64,000 nt of DNA from Solitalea canadensis DSM 3403 (GTDB lineage: Bacteria; Bacteroidota; Bacteroidia; Sphingobacteriales; Sphingobacteriaceae): assembly GCF_000242635.2 (NCBI RefSeq), contig NC_017770.1, positions 1,686,669 to 1,750,668 on the forward strand, read 5' to 3'. Positions 34,060 to 42,171 of this stretch are shown here, piece by piece. A model generated the notes under the pieces. The model was not told where the DNA came from, ran no database searches, and saw only the letters and a program-made list of their open reading frames with translations. Numbering within the stretch: position 1 is the first letter of the stretch; every line of letters begins with the position of its first letter. The position numbers and the translations under genes were made by a program.

Positions 34060-34225
34060 TTTGGTTCATGGTTCATAGATCATTGTTCATAGGGAGAATC
34101 AAGTCATTATTCTAAAACTATGATCCTTAATTAATGAACCATGAACTTTTATTAATGTTTATAGGTCTAAATTATGGTAAATTATTCATGAACTATGAAC
34201 CATGAACTATCAACTATGGATTAAA
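34060..34225. repeat. Inverted word-repeat element, words GGTTCATAG and CATGAACTATGAACC
   Basis: The left arm, 34062-34095, reads GGTTCATGGTTCATAGATCA and TTGTTCATAGGG. The right arm has ATGAACCATGAAC at 34135 and CATGAACTATGAACCATGAA at 34187 followed by CTATCAACTATGG. About 50 unrelated bases lie between, plus a spacer within the right arm. The element lies between two plus-strand genes. It shares words with 201-248. Confidence 0.8.
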
Positions 34226-34228
34226 GAC

Positions 34229-34258
34229 TCAGTACTCCCGACTCCCGACTCCAGACTA
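34229..34258. repeat. Short direct word repeat (ACTCCCGACTCCCGACTCC)
   Basis: GACTCAGTACTCCCGACTCC and CGACTCCAGACT repeat the word GACTCCC four times, just after the GAACTATG element and directly before hemF. It is a second word type in the same gap and lacks a mirrored arm. Confidence 0.5.
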
Positions 34259-34277
34259 TTTTTCCTATTTTTACCCC

Positions 34278-35174
34278 ATGATCACAAAAGAGCTTATTGC
34301 CGATTGGTTTAAAGGTTTGCAGGATGATATTTGTCAGAAATTAGAAGCTGCAGATGGAACAGGGAAATTTCAGGAAGAAAATTGGGTAAGAGAAGAAGGC
34401 GGCGGCGGAAGAAGCCGGGTTTTACAGAACGGAACTGTTTTGGAAAAAGGTGGCGTTATGTTTTCTGCTGTTCATGGTGATTTGCCTGAAGCTATCCAGC
34501 GTTCTTTCAAGGTAGAAAAAACCACTTTTTTTGCTACTGGTGTTTCGATCGTTATTCATCCTAATCATCCTTTGGTACCGATCATTCATATGAATGTAAG
34601 GTATTTTGAAACTCCTGAGGCTGGATTAAAATGGTTTGGAGGAGGAATCGATCTTACTCCACACTATGTAAATGAAAATGATGCCCGTTTCTTTCATCAA
34701 GCATTAAAAGGCACGTGTGATCAGTTTCATCATGATTATTACACCCAATTTAAACATTGGGCCGATGATTATTTCTTTATCAAACATCGAAATGAAACAA
34801 GAGGCGTTGGTGGAATATTTTTTGACCGTTTAGGCGAATCAGAGCATTTTACCCTGGCTGATCGTTGGGAATTCGTTAAATCGGTTGGTGAAACATTCGC
34901 TAAAGTTTATGTTCCATTAATTGAAAGAAATAAAGATCGTCCATTTACTGAAGAACAGAAAAACTGGCAGTTACTACGCAGAAGCCGTTATGTTGAATTT
35001 AATCTGGTTTATGATGCGGGAACAAAGTTTGGTTTAGAAACTAACGGACGCATTGAATCTATTTTAATGAGCATGCCGCCACAAGCAAACTGGGCGTATA
35101 ATTATCAACCTGTTGCAAACAGTGATGAAGCTCAAACTTTAAGTTTACTGAAAAAAGGTATTAACTGGGTATAA
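34278..35174 (+). CDS. hemF: Oxygen-dependent coproporphyrinogen III oxidase
   Basis: A 298-residue enzyme that converts coproporphyrinogen III to protoporphyrinogen IX in haem synthesis, using O2. Motifs HPLVPIIHMNVRYFET, WFGGGIDLTPHYV and EFNLVYDAGTKFGLETNGR are typical of the HemF family and include the substrate-contacting Arg and Asp. Length is normal. A terminator follows. An aerobic lifestyle is implied. Confidence 0.95.
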   Translation: MITKELIADWFKGLQDDICQKLEAADGTGKFQEENWVREEGGGGRSRVLQNGTVLEKGGVMFSAVHGDLPEAIQRSFKVEKTTFFATGVSIVIHPNHPLVPIIHMNVRYFETPEAGLKWFGGGIDLTPHYVNENDARFFHQALKGTCDQFHHDYYTQFKHWADDYFFIKHRNETRGVGGIFFDRLGESEHFTLADRWEFVKSVGETFAKVYVPLIERNKDRPFTEEQKNWQLLRRSRYVEFNLVYDAGTKFGLETNGRIESILMSMPPQANWAYNYQPVANSDEAQTLSLLKKGINWV

Positions 35175-35182
35175 AATATGTT

Positions 35183-35216
35183 TTAAGTCCTCCTTTCCGG
35201 GGGACTTATTTTTTGC
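35183..35216 (+). terminator. Intrinsic terminator of hemF
   Basis: AAGTCCTCC and GGGGGACTT pair around TTTCC, followed by ATTTTTTG. Confidence 0.8.
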
Positions 35217-35490
35217 TCTTTTTTTGGGAATTCTGTTCAAAATTATCGTAAAAGGCGAATGTGAATGCCTTACTGTCTAAATCCTTTACCAATTTTTCAA
35301 TTTCTCCCCTAAATGTATACTTAGCAAGCTATAGGCAAGATATTGCTTACTGATTTACTTTGATCATTTCCGCTGACAAAATAACCTCTTGTTCTTTTCA
35401 GTGTTTCAAAAAGCCATTTCTTTTCATGAACATAAGATTGTTTTTATGTGCAATTGACTTTAAATCCAAATCTGTTTGTATTTGGCTTGG
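35206..35490 (-). pseudogene. Degraded open-frame remnant, family not recognised
   Basis: On the minus strand one frame reads SYVHEKKWLFETLKRTRG and then YFVSGNDQSKSVSNILPIAC before a stop. A second frame takes over with LAKYTFRGEIEKLVKDLDSK and AFTFAFYDNFEQNSQKKSKK, ending at 35206. Further upstream, KPNTNRFGFKVNCT precedes an in-frame stop. This composition looks protein-like, and the breaks look like a stop and a frameshift in an old gene. I cannot name the family. Confidence 0.35.
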
Positions 35491-35739
35491 GAGAAAACCA
35501 CTGAAAATGTGGATAAAATAAATAACAGATAATCAGCGTTTTTATAATAGTTTATTTAGATTGATAAGTATAATTATTTTATTTACAGGTAGTTATATTT
35601 ATTGTTTTTTTGCAGCTGGTTTTTTGTTGCTTTTTGAAAATGAGAAACTGTTCATTTTCAGGAATTGACTTAACATTTACCCCAAATTTTGTTAAATTCG
35701 CAAGCATTCTAAATTTTTCGAATCATCAACCATCAATAA
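35491..35739. other. gyrA upstream region
   Basis: About 250 AT-rich bases with no open frame. TAAATTCG at 35692-35699, 41 bases before the gyrA start, could be a variant -7 element, but a well-spaced TTTG is not evident. Confidence 0.3.
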
Positions 35740-38280
35740 ATGGCAGAAGAGAATAACGAACAGACGAACGGAAGTAAAATCATTCCAATTAATATTGAAG
35801 AGGAAATGAAGTCTGCCTACATCGATTATTCGATGTCGGTAATTGTTTCCAGAGCATTACCTGATGTTCGTGACGGATTAAAACCAGTTCACAGACGTGT
35901 TTTATACGGTATGCTCGATTTAGGAGTTGGTAGCAACAAAGCTCACAAAAAATCAGCTCGTATTGTAGGAGAGGTGTTAGGTAAGTATCACCCGCATGGT
36001 GACGGATCTGTGTACGATGCGATGGTACGTATGGCTCAGGATTGGTCACTACGCTATCCATTTGTTGACGGACAAGGAAACTTTGGTTCGGTTGACGGTG
36101 ATGATCCGGCGGCAATGCGTTATACAGAGGTTCGTATGCGCCGAATTGCGGAGGAAATGCTTGCCGATATCAATAAAGATACAATTGATTTCCAACTAAA
36201 CTTCGATGACTCATTGGAAGAACCAACTGTTCTTCCTGCAAAAATCCCTAATCTTTTAGTAAACGGAGCTTCAGGTATTGCTGTTGGTATGGCAACCAAT
36301 ATGGCTCCTCATAATCTTTCGGAAGTAATTGACGCAACTATTGCCTATATCGATAACCGCGACATTACAATTGATGAGATGATGAAATTTGTTAAAGGCC
36401 CAGATTTTCCTACCGGAGCAACCATTTATGGTTTTGAAGGTATCAGAGATGCTTTTAACACTGGAAGAGGCAGGGTGGTAATGCGTGCCAATGCGGAAAT
36501 TGAGACACTTGACAATGGCCGTGAGCGTATCATTGTAAGTGCAATTCCTTATCAGATCAATAAAGCGATGATGATCGAACGCACCGCTGAATTGGTTAAC
36601 GAAAAGAAAATTGAAGGTATTTCCGAGATCAGAGATGAGTCTGATCGTCAGGGTATGCGCATTGTTTACGAAGTTAAACGTGATGCAAATGCCAATATCG
36701 TACTGAATAATCTTTACAAATATACTGCGCTGCAAACTTCATTTAGTATCAACAACATCGCTCTTGTAAAAGGCCGTCCGATGATGTTGAATCTTAAAGA
36801 CCTGATCCACTATTTTGTGGAACATCGTCATGAAGTAATTATCCGCCGTACCAAATTTGAATTATCAGAAGCTGAAAAACGAGCTCATATTCTGGAAGGT
36901 TTATTGATCGCCTTAGATCATTTAGACGAAGTAATCTCATTGATCCGTAACTCTCCGACTCCTGAAGAGGCTCGTGTTGGATTGATGGAGAAATTCGGCT
37001 TAAGTGATATTCAGGCTCGTGCAATCCTTGATATGACGCTTCGTCGTTTAACAGGTCTGGAGCGTGATAAAATCAAAGATGAATATGCTGAATTAATGCA
37101 AACAATCGAACGCTTAAAAGCAATTTTAGCTGATGAAGGTTTACGTATGGGCATCATCAAAGATGAACTGACAGAGATGAAGGACAAGTACGGTGATGAG
37201 CGTAAAACTCAGATCGTACATGCCGAAGGTGAAATTGATATTGAATCATTAATTGAGAATGAAGATGTAGTTATTACTATTTCTCATGCCGGTTATATCA
37301 AACGCACTAAACTGACCGAATACCGTAAACAGGCTAGAGGTGGTAGAGGTTCAATGGGTGGAAGTACCCGTGAAGAGGACTTTATAGAGCACTTGTTCAT
37401 CGCTCAAACACATAATTATATGTTGTTCTTTACTGAAAAAGGACGTTGTTTCTGGCTGAAAGTTTATGGAATTCCTGAGGGAAGCCGTACATCCAAAGGC
37501 AGGGCAATGCAAAATCTGATTCAGATTGAGAGTGATGATAAGGTTAAAGCATTTATCACGGTTAAAACGCTTAATGATCCTGCTTACCTGGAAAGCAATT
37601 ACATCATGATGTGTACCAAACAGGGAACCATCAAGAAAACTACGCTGGAAGCTTATTCTCGTCCGCGTGTAACAGGTATTAACGCCATTACAGTGAACGA
37701 AGGTGATCAATTATTAGAAGCTCGTTTAACTACGGGTAACTCTGAAATATTGATGGCATTAAAATCAGGAAGAGCTATTCGTTTCAACGAAAGTACTGTT
37801 CGTCCAATGGGTCGTACAGCGGCAGGTGTAAGAGGTGTTACTTTATCAGGTGTAGATGATGAGGTGGTTGGCATGATTGCTGTTGAAGATAGTGAAACGA
37901 ATATTTTAGTGGTTTCTGAGAAAGGTTATGGTAAACGCTCTGATATTGAAGAGTATCGTGTTACTAACCGCGGTGGTAAAGGTGTGAAAACCATAAATGT
38001 TACCGAAAAAACCGGTCAGTTGATCGCTATTAAAGATGTAAAAGAATCTGATGATTTGATGATTATCAACAAATCGGGGATTACTATACGCATTGGTGTG
38101 GATGAGTTACGTGTTATGGGACGTGCAACGCAGGGTGTGCGCCTAATAAAACTTAACGAGGATGATGAGATCGCTTCAGTAGCAAAAATTGAAGATGCAG
38201 GTGAGGATGCAGAAATTGATGAAACAGGAAATGCAACCGATAGTGCAAATGAATCGTCATCAGAAGAAAAGGAAAATTAA
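35740..38280 (+). CDS. gyrA: DNA gyrase subunit A
   Basis: An 846-residue type II topoisomerase subunit. The catalytic tyrosine Tyr128 is in [10 protein letters not shown]. The winged-helix domain, tower, coiled coil and C-terminal pinwheel follow, with the GyrA box near residue 530 seen as [12 protein letters not shown]. The length and acidic tail (from about 820) are normal. The quinolone-binding loop reads [12 protein letters not shown]: the residue equal to E. coli Ser83 is Gly89, while Asp87 is kept as Asp93. A TPR gene follows after 28 bases, a common arrangement in this phylum. Confidence 0.97.
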   Translation: MAEENNEQTNGSKIIPINIEEEMKSAYIDYSMSVIVSRALPDVRDGLKPVHRRVLYGMLDLGVGSNKAHKKSARIVGEVLGKYHPHGDGSVYDAMVRMAQDWSLRYPFVDGQGNFGSVDGDDPAAMRYTEVRMRRIAEEMLADINKDTIDFQLNFDDSLEEPTVLPAKIPNLLVNGASGIAVGMATNMAPHNLSEVIDATIAYIDNRDITIDEMMKFVKGPDFPTGATIYGFEGIRDAFNTGRGRVVMRANAEIETLDNGRERIIVSAIPYQINKAMMIERTAELVNEKKIEGISEIRDESDRQGMRIVYEVKRDANANIVLNNLYKYTALQTSFSINNIALVKGRPMMLNLKDLIHYFVEHRHEVIIRRTKFELSEAEKRAHILEGLLIALDHLDEVISLIRNSPTPEEARVGLMEKFGLSDIQARAILDMTLRRLTGLERDKIKDEYAELMQTIERLKAILADEGLRMGIIKDELTEMKDKYGDERKTQIVHAEGEIDIESLIENEDVVITISHAGYIKRTKLTEYRKQARGGRGSMGGSTREEDFIEHLFIAQTHNYMLFFTEKGRCFWLKVYGIPEGSRTSKGRAMQNLIQIESDDKVKAFITVKTLNDPAYLESNYIMMCTKQGTIKKTTLEAYSRPRVTGINAITVNEGDQLLEARLTTGNSEILMALKSGRAIRFNESTVRPMGRTAAGVRGVTLSGVDDEVVGMIAVEDSETNILVVSEKGYGKRSDIEEYRVTNRGGKGVKTINVTEKTGQLIAIKDVKESDDLMIINKSGITIRIGVDELRVMGRATQGVRLIKLNEDDEIASVAKIEDAGEDAEIDETGNATDSANESSSEEKEN

Positions 38281-38308
38281 TTATTACGATAAATAGTAAA
38301 ATTCTGAA

Positions 38309-39442
38309 ATGAAAAAAATCTTGTTATCAGGATTGTTTTTAGCAGCCGCTGTCGTTGCTAAAGCACAAAATGCAGAAGTTGATAATGCCGAGAAGATGGT
38401 AATGATCGGTCAATATGCGAAAGCGAAAGAATCAATCGATAAGGCTGCTGCAAATCCTAAAACTGCTAACCAGGCTAAAACTTTATTCTTAAAAGGTAAA
38501 ATTTACGGTGCAATTGCATTAGATACAGCTCAAAAGAACCTTGATTATGATCCGGTAGCTATTGCTTATGAGTCTTTGAATAAAGCAAAAGAACTGGACG
38601 TTAAAAAGCAATTGGATGAGAATGAAATGAAGAATGCATACTTCAATATTTATGCTGCGAGCTATAACAAAGGTATCGCTGCAAACAATAAAGAAGATTA
38701 TCAAACTGCATTAAAAGAGTTCAAATTCGCTTCACAGGTTAATCCTCAGGATACTTCATTGTACTTAAATATTGGTATCATGGCTGAAAAGCTAAAGGAT
38801 AACAATGAGGCTAAAGCTGCTTATCAAAAGTTAGCGGATATGGACTACAATAAAGAGCCATACATCTATCACCAGTTAGCAGAAATCTATAAAGCTGCCG
38901 GCGACAAAAATGCTGTTGTAGCTACATTGGATAAAGGACGTAAGATTTTCCCTACTGATAATACATTAATGATTGACGAAATCAACTTTTATTTAGGTGA
39001 AGGTAAATCAGATGTTATCGTAGATAAGTTAAATAAAGCTATTGCTAGTGACCCAACGAATAAAACGTTATACTTTACGTTAGGCGTAACTTACGAAAAT
39101 GCTAAGAAAATGGATGAAGCAACAGCTGCTTACAAAAAAGCTTTAGAAATTGATCCTAACTATTTTGACGCTAACTATAACTTAGGTGCTTTATATTACA
39201 ATGAAGCTGCTGAGATCATCAAAAAAGCAAATCAATTACCTGCTAGCAAAGTTAAAGAATACGATGCTGAGCGTGCTAAATTCCAGAAAAAAGCTACAGA
39301 GGCTCTTCCTTATTTAGAGAAAGCTTACGAAATCAATCCTAAAGATCGTAACGTAATCATTTCTTTAAAAGAGGTTTACGCTCGTACTAACCAAAAAGAA
39401 AAATATGCTAAAGTTGATGCTGCATTAAAGGCATTAGAATAA
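38309..39442 (+). CDS. Exported tetratricopeptide repeat protein
   Basis: A 377-residue protein with signal peptide (residues 1-19, ending AKAQ). Several TPR motifs are visible, clearest at YQTALKEFKFASQVNPQDTS near 130 and EATAAYKKALEIDPNYFDAN near 270, then YLEKAYEINPKDRNV near 340. TPR proteins are protein-protein scaffolds; the specific partner is unknown. It probably shares the gyrA transcript and ends at a strong terminator. Confidence 0.85.
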   Translation: MKKILLSGLFLAAAVVAKAQNAEVDNAEKMVMIGQYAKAKESIDKAAANPKTANQAKTLFLKGKIYGAIALDTAQKNLDYDPVAIAYESLNKAKELDVKKQLDENEMKNAYFNIYAASYNKGIAANNKEDYQTALKEFKFASQVNPQDTSLYLNIGIMAEKLKDNNEAKAAYQKLADMDYNKEPYIYHQLAEIYKAAGDKNAVVATLDKGRKIFPTDNTLMIDEINFYLGEGKSDVIVDKLNKAIASDPTNKTLYFTLGVTYENAKKMDEATAAYKKALEIDPNYFDANYNLGALYYNEAAEIIKKANQLPASKVKEYDAERAKFQKKATEALPYLEKAYEINPKDRNVIISLKEVYARTNQKEKYAKVDAALKALE

Positions 39443-39459
39443 GCATAAACGCATAAAAC

Positions 39460-39497
39460 AAAAAACGCACGGTGTTTAACATCGTGCGTTTTTTTAT
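39460..39497 (+). terminator. Intrinsic terminator
   Basis: AAAAAACGCACGGTGTT and AACATCGTGCGTTTTTTT form a stem with one G-U pair; it ends the gyrA/TPR unit. Confidence 0.9.
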
Positions 39498-39506
39498 ATG
39501 TTTAGT

Positions 39507-39728
39507 GCCAGTGGACCATAGACCATAGTCCATGGTACTTGTAAAACTTATTAGAGTTTTTAATCTTCAGTTCTGAGAACTAAAATTGATAGTCAATAAT
39601 CTAAGACTTTACAAATCAGATAAACAGCAAAGTAGTTAAAAATAACTTCGCATCTTTGCAACTTTGCATGCCTTACCTTCTAGTCTTAAACTTTACAAAT
39701 AACCATGGTCTATGGACTATGGACCAAA
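39507..39728. repeat. Inverted word-repeat element, word GGACCATAGACCATAG
   Basis: The left arm, 39512-39537, reads GGACCATAGACCATAGTCCA followed by TGGTAC. The right arm, 39701-39725, reads AACCATGGTCTATGGACTAT followed by GGACC, a word-for-word mirror in shuffled order. Near the centre, CATCTTTGCAACTTTGCATG is another short word repeat. The element lies between convergent genes (TPR and mgtE). Confidence 0.75.
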
Positions 39729-39747
39729 ATAAAGTCAAAACTGGCAA

Positions 39748-41130
39748 CTATAACAATATCCCTTTTAAAATAGCTGATGCAACTGTAAAGTAAATTACCA
39801 AACCCGTAACATCAACTAATGTGGCCACAAATGGGGCAGAAGATGTTGCGGGGTCAAAGCCAAGTCGGCGAAGCATAAATGGAAGCATTGAGCCTGATAG
39901 GCTTCCCCACAGTACAACTCCGATCAGTGATAATCCTACAACCAACCCAATGAGGAGAAAATGGTCGCCATATAAACCCGGAATAATCAATTCGGCAACG
40001 CCGATTCTGATAAAGCCAATCACTCCTAAAATTGATCCCAATAAAATACCGGAAATGATCTCCTTGCGCATTACTTTCCACCATTGGCTTAATGTTACTT
40101 CTCCAAGTGCCAGGGAGCGGATAATAAGAGTTGCTGCTTGCGAGCCAGAATTACCGCCACTCGAAATAATCAGAGGAACGAACAAGGCTAAAACTACTGC
40201 TTTCTCAATTTCATGTTCAAAATAACTCATAGCAGTTGCTGTTAGCATTTCACCCACAAATAGGATGACAAGCCAACCTGCCCGTTTTTTTATCATCTCC
40301 CATAAAGGAGTATCAAGGTAAGGCGCTTCAAGAGCCTCCAAACCACCAAATTTCTGAATATCTTCGGTATCTTCTTCCTCAACAATATCCAGCATATCAT
40401 CAACCGTTACAATACCGATCAATATATTATCTGAATTAACAACAGGTAGTGATACACGGTCATATTGTTTAAATACTTCAATAGCTGCTTCTTTATCATC
40501 ATTTGCATGTAGATAAACAAAGTTGCCATCCATTAGCTCATTTACTTTTGTATCTAACGGAGCAAGCAAAATATCATTGATGCGTATTTCATCGATTAAC
40601 CTGCCGGTACCATCGATAACATATAATATACCTAATGATTCGGTTAAATGCCCGTAGCGGCGAATATGATCCAAAACTCGTTCTACCGTCCAATACTCCT
40701 TAACGGAAATATAGTTTGGAAGCATCAATCTACCAACTGTGTTTTCGGGGTACCCTAATAGCGTACTTGCAACACGGCGTTCTTCAGGACTTAAAAGTTC
40801 GAGTAATTGTTTTACTACCGGACCTGGTAATTCTTCGAAAAGGGCAGTACGATCATCAGCCCACATTTCATTTAAAATGTCGGCAACACGTTCCTGGCCT
40901 AAGCCTTTCATTAAATCCTTTTGGATTTTAATGTCGAGGTATTCGAATGTATTGGATGCTAAATCGCGGGGAAGTACTCTGAAAACAATAGCACGATCAT
41001 CAAGCGGAATATCTTCAAACAACTCAGCTAGCTCACTCGGGTGCCAGTCTTTGATAATTTTTCGTAATGCAAAAAACTTTTTTTGCTCAATCAGTTCTAA
41101 AATTTCCTGGATTTGAGTTGTCTCGATCAT
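39748..41130 (-). CDS. mgtE: Magnesium transporter MgtE
   Basis: A 460-residue transporter. Residues 1-130 form the MgtE N domain (helical superhelix), 135-255 a CBS pair with VVNSDNILIGIVTVDDMLD, and 280-460 five membrane helices with LFVPLIISSGGNSGSQAATL and SAPFVATLVDVTGLVIYF, which holds the Mg2+-binding Asp. CBS and N domains close the channel at high Mg2+. Length is typical. The promoter is at 41181-41213. Confidence 0.93.
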   Translation of the reverse strand: MIETTQIQEILELIEQKKFFALRKIIKDWHPSELAELFEDIPLDDRAIVFRVLPRDLASNTFEYLDIKIQKDLMKGLGQERVADILNEMWADDRTALFEELPGPVVKQLLELLSPEERRVASTLLGYPENTVGRLMLPNYISVKEYWTVERVLDHIRRYGHLTESLGILYVIDGTGRLIDEIRINDILLAPLDTKVNELMDGNFVYLHANDDKEAAIEVFKQYDRVSLPVVNSDNILIGIVTVDDMLDIVEEEDTEDIQKFGGLEALEAPYLDTPLWEMIKKRAGWLVILFVGEMLTATAMSYFEHEIEKAVVLALFVPLIISSGGNSGSQAATLIIRSLALGEVTLSQWWKVMRKEIISGILLGSILGVIGFIRIGVAELIIPGLYGDHFLLIGLVVGLSLIGVVLWGSLSGSMLPFMLRRLGFDPATSSAPFVATLVDVTGLVIYFTVASAILKGILL

Positions 41131-41180
41131 GTTTTCCGTTGATGAATTATTCTACATTGGTGTTAATTTTTTTATTGACG

Positions 41181-41213
41181 CAAAAGTAGATTTTTCTACG
41201 AAAGAAACAGCAA
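41181..41213 (-). promoter_or_regulatory. Promoter of mgtE (TTG-N22-TACTTTTG)
   Basis: On the minus strand TTG at 41213-41211 is followed after 22 bases by TACTTTTG at 41188-41181, a perfect TAnnTTTG. A GTAGA-TTTT-TCTAC hairpin lies inside the spacer. The transcript would start about 45 bases before the ATG. Confidence 0.5.
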
Positions 41214-41294
41214 TAAAACGCAAAAAAGAGACCATTTTTGCGTATTTATTTTACTTCGGAAATGCAAGGAAATGTTAATAAATGCAAAGAGAAT

Positions 41295-42029
41295 TTATAC
41301 AGCTTGAGGATACTTTCGAAACCAACTCAGAACCTTCATCTGTATTACCCCTAAGATGGCTTCCCTGAATATTTTGGGGCTCATTTTAGATGTTCCAGCT
41401 GTTCGATCGGTAAAAATAATTGGAACTTCAACCAATTTGAATCCATGTTTAACAGCAGTAAACTTCATCTCAATCTGGAACGCGTACCCAATGAACTTGA
41501 TTTTTTCCAAGTCAATCGTTTCAAGAACCTTTCTGTGATAACATTTAAAACCTGCAGTATAATCATGAATTTCTACACCTGTAATGTACCTGCAATAACG
41601 TGATGCAAAATACGACATTAATACTCTGCCCATTGGCCAGTTGACCACATTAACACCAGTAATGTATCTTGATCCAACTGCCAGGTCAGCACCATCAACA
41701 CAAGCCTGACGCAAGCGAATCAAGTCTTCAGGATTATGTGAGAAATCACAATCCATTTCAAATATAAACTCATAATGGCGTTGCAACGACCATTTAAAAC
41801 CATGAATGTAGGCAGTACCTAAACCTAATTTTCCTTTTCTTTCTTGTAAGAAAAGTTGCGTGGGAAATTCTTTTTGTAATTCTTTTACAATAGTAGCAGT
41901 TCCGTCTGGTGAACCATCGTCGATAATTAATACATGAAATGCGTAATTTAATGAGAAAACTTTTCTGATCATTTTCTCAACATTTTCTTTCTCGTTGTAT
42001 GTCGGTATTATGACGATGCTATCTGACAC
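41295..42029 (-). CDS. Polyprenol monophosphomannose synthase (GT2)
   Basis: A 244-residue glycosyltransferase. VIIPTYNEKENVEKMIRKVF at the N-terminus, DDGSPDGTATIV, the metal-binding DCDFSHNP and the C-terminal VPIIFTDRTAGTSKMS match dolichyl/polyprenyl-phosphate mannose synthases, which move mannose from GDP-mannose to polyprenyl phosphate for envelope glycans. Membrane segments are absent, as in single-domain DPM1 enzymes. Sugar donor is inferred from the family. Confidence 0.87.
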   Translation of the reverse strand: MSDSIVIIPTYNEKENVEKMIRKVFSLNYAFHVLIIDDGSPDGTATIVKELQKEFPTQLFLQERKGKLGLGTAYIHGFKWSLQRHYEFIFEMDCDFSHNPEDLIRLRQACVDGADLAVGSRYITGVNVVNWPMGRVLMSYFASRYCRYITGVEIHDYTAGFKCYHRKVLETIDLEKIKFIGYAFQIEMKFTAVKHGFKLVEVPIIFTDRTAGTSKMSPKIFREAILGVIQMKVLSWFRKYPQAV

Positions 42030-42109
42030 TGTTATTTTATTTGGAATGCGAATATAGCTTAAGAAACGCTAATAAATGAAGTTGAACTAATATTTTACGA
42101 ATTCCTCAA

Positions 42110-42147
42110 AAAAGAAAAGCTTCCTGATTTCAGGAAACTTTTCTTAA
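42110..42147 (-). terminator. Intrinsic terminator of the downstream POT gene
   Basis: AAGAAAAGCTTCCTGA and TCAGGAAACTTTTCTT pair with one mismatch; on the minus strand it lies 25 bases after the first POT stop codon. Confidence 0.75.
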
Positions 42148-42171
42148 ATAGTATGAAAAATAGCAGGATAA

